DNA of 8,244 nucleotides from an uncultured Rikenellaceae bacterium (GTDB lineage Bacteria; Bacteroidota; Bacteroidia; Bacteroidales; Rikenellaceae). Each line of letters begins with the position of its first letter. Positions within the stretch are counted from its first letter, which is position 1. Under the pieces are notes generated by a model. It was not told where the DNA came from. It did not search any database and worked only from the letters and a program-made list of their open reading frames with translations. Position numbers and translations under genes: made by a program. The DNA lies in the NCBI GenBank assembly GCA_947037995.1, contig CAMQUV010000036.1, forward strand, positions 1 through 8,244. The letters run 5' to 3'. Positions 8,056 to 8,244 of this stretch are shown here, one piece after another.

Positions 8056-8159
8056 CTCAAGCAATGGAAATCGTTGCCCAACAGTTCAGGTGCAATTTAA
8101 TCACCTAACTATCACACTAACAGAGATTGACCGAATTCGATAAGTTCATAAAGCGGCAA

Positions 8160-8244
8160 CTAGAGACCGAAAAGTCGCTGCGCATTGTCAGTGGTAATAC
8201 TTGAAATTTCGTCCAAACTAACTCCCTTGACACTCGCAAGTAGC
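8160..8244 (-). CDS. TatD-family metal-dependent hydrolase, C-terminal end
   Basis: The minus-strand frame entering from the window edge gives 27 residues ending LDEISSITTDNAQRLFGL and a TAG stop at 8162..8160. The pattern 'xSLxEIxxITTxNAxRLFGL' is characteristic of the C-terminus of TatD-family hydrolases, metal-dependent TIM-barrel enzymes with reported nuclease activity. Only about a tenth of the protein is visible and no catalytic residues can be checked, so the subfamily (TatD, YcfH or YjjV type) cannot be told. It lies 173 bp upstream of valS on the same strand, and the predicted valS promoter in between suggests a separate transcription unit. Confidence 0.75.
   Translation of the reverse strand, partial: LLASVKGVSLDEISSITTDNAQRLFGL

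Noticed and set aside
8088..8106. Inverted repeat AGGTG/CACCT with a 9-nt loop after the TatD gene, considered as a terminator.
   Set aside because: The stem is only 5 bp and no T-run follows on the minus strand, so it does not look like an intrinsic terminator.
8049..8108. Plus-strand 19-codon ORF (MKTQAMEIVAQQ...) preceded by an AAGGAG-like sequence, between the TatD gene and valS.
   Set aside because: It is very short, has no recognisable family, lies antisense over the predicted valS promoter, and Bacteroidota rely little on Shine-Dalgarno sequences. Probably chance.
8115..8159. Possible extension of the TatD protein past its TAG stop; the frame stays open for about 15 codons.
   Set aside because: The protein already ends in the usual RLFGL of the family, so the stop is the natural one and there is no sign of recoding.

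Overview
The window reads as a stretch of chromosome from a member of the Bacteroidota, most likely an anaerobe of the order Bacteroidales. Three things point there. The encoded proteins match Bacteroidales families closely. The promoter-like sites have the Bacteroidetes -7 form TAnnTTTG. Most start codons sit in A/T-rich DNA with no clear Shine-Dalgarno sequence. Every gene I can support lies on the minus strand, so the window is best read from right to left. No RNA genes, mobile elements, CRISPR arrays or phage genes were seen.

Right end (8244 to 4043): the last 27 codons of a TatD-family hydrolase end at 8160. A 173-bp gap follows, carrying a good -7 element (TATCTTTG, 8024..8031). Next come valS (valyl-tRNA synthetase, 872 aa) and tilS (tRNA-Ile lysidine synthetase, 443 aa). 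tilS starts at a GTG inside the end of valS (7-nt overlap), so the two form a translation-linked pair: one charges tRNA-Val and the other modifies the CAU anticodon of a minor tRNA-Ile.

Middle (4042 to 3787): a 256-bp intergenic region holds a weak terminator candidate for valS-tilS, a Bacteroidetes-type promoter (-7 TACCTTTG, 3896..3903) and a leader of roughly 100 nt. The leader contains an isolated GC-rich block that coincides with a 10-codon open frame.

Left part (3786 to 1): a five-gene operon for the last steps of the succinate-to-propionate pathway. In transcription order it holds methylmalonyl-CoA epimerase (mce), the carboxyltransferase alpha subunit of a sodium-pumping methylmalonyl-CoA decarboxylase (mmdA), an OadG-like small membrane subunit carrying an extra N-terminal lamin-tail domain, the biotin carrier protein, and the start of the membrane beta subunit (mmdB, cut by the window edge). 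The epimerase makes the (S)-methylmalonyl-CoA used by the complex. MmdA moves the carboxyl group to biotin on the carrier protein. The beta subunit decarboxylates carboxybiotin and exports Na+, while the OadG-like subunit is expected to hold the complex together at the membrane.

This is mainly core metabolism and translation, and I see no wholly new system. The points most worth a second look are the lamin-tail/OadG fusion, the leader of the decarboxylase operon with its GC-rich mini-ORF, and a Gly-to-Ala change in the ATP-binding PP-loop motif of TilS.
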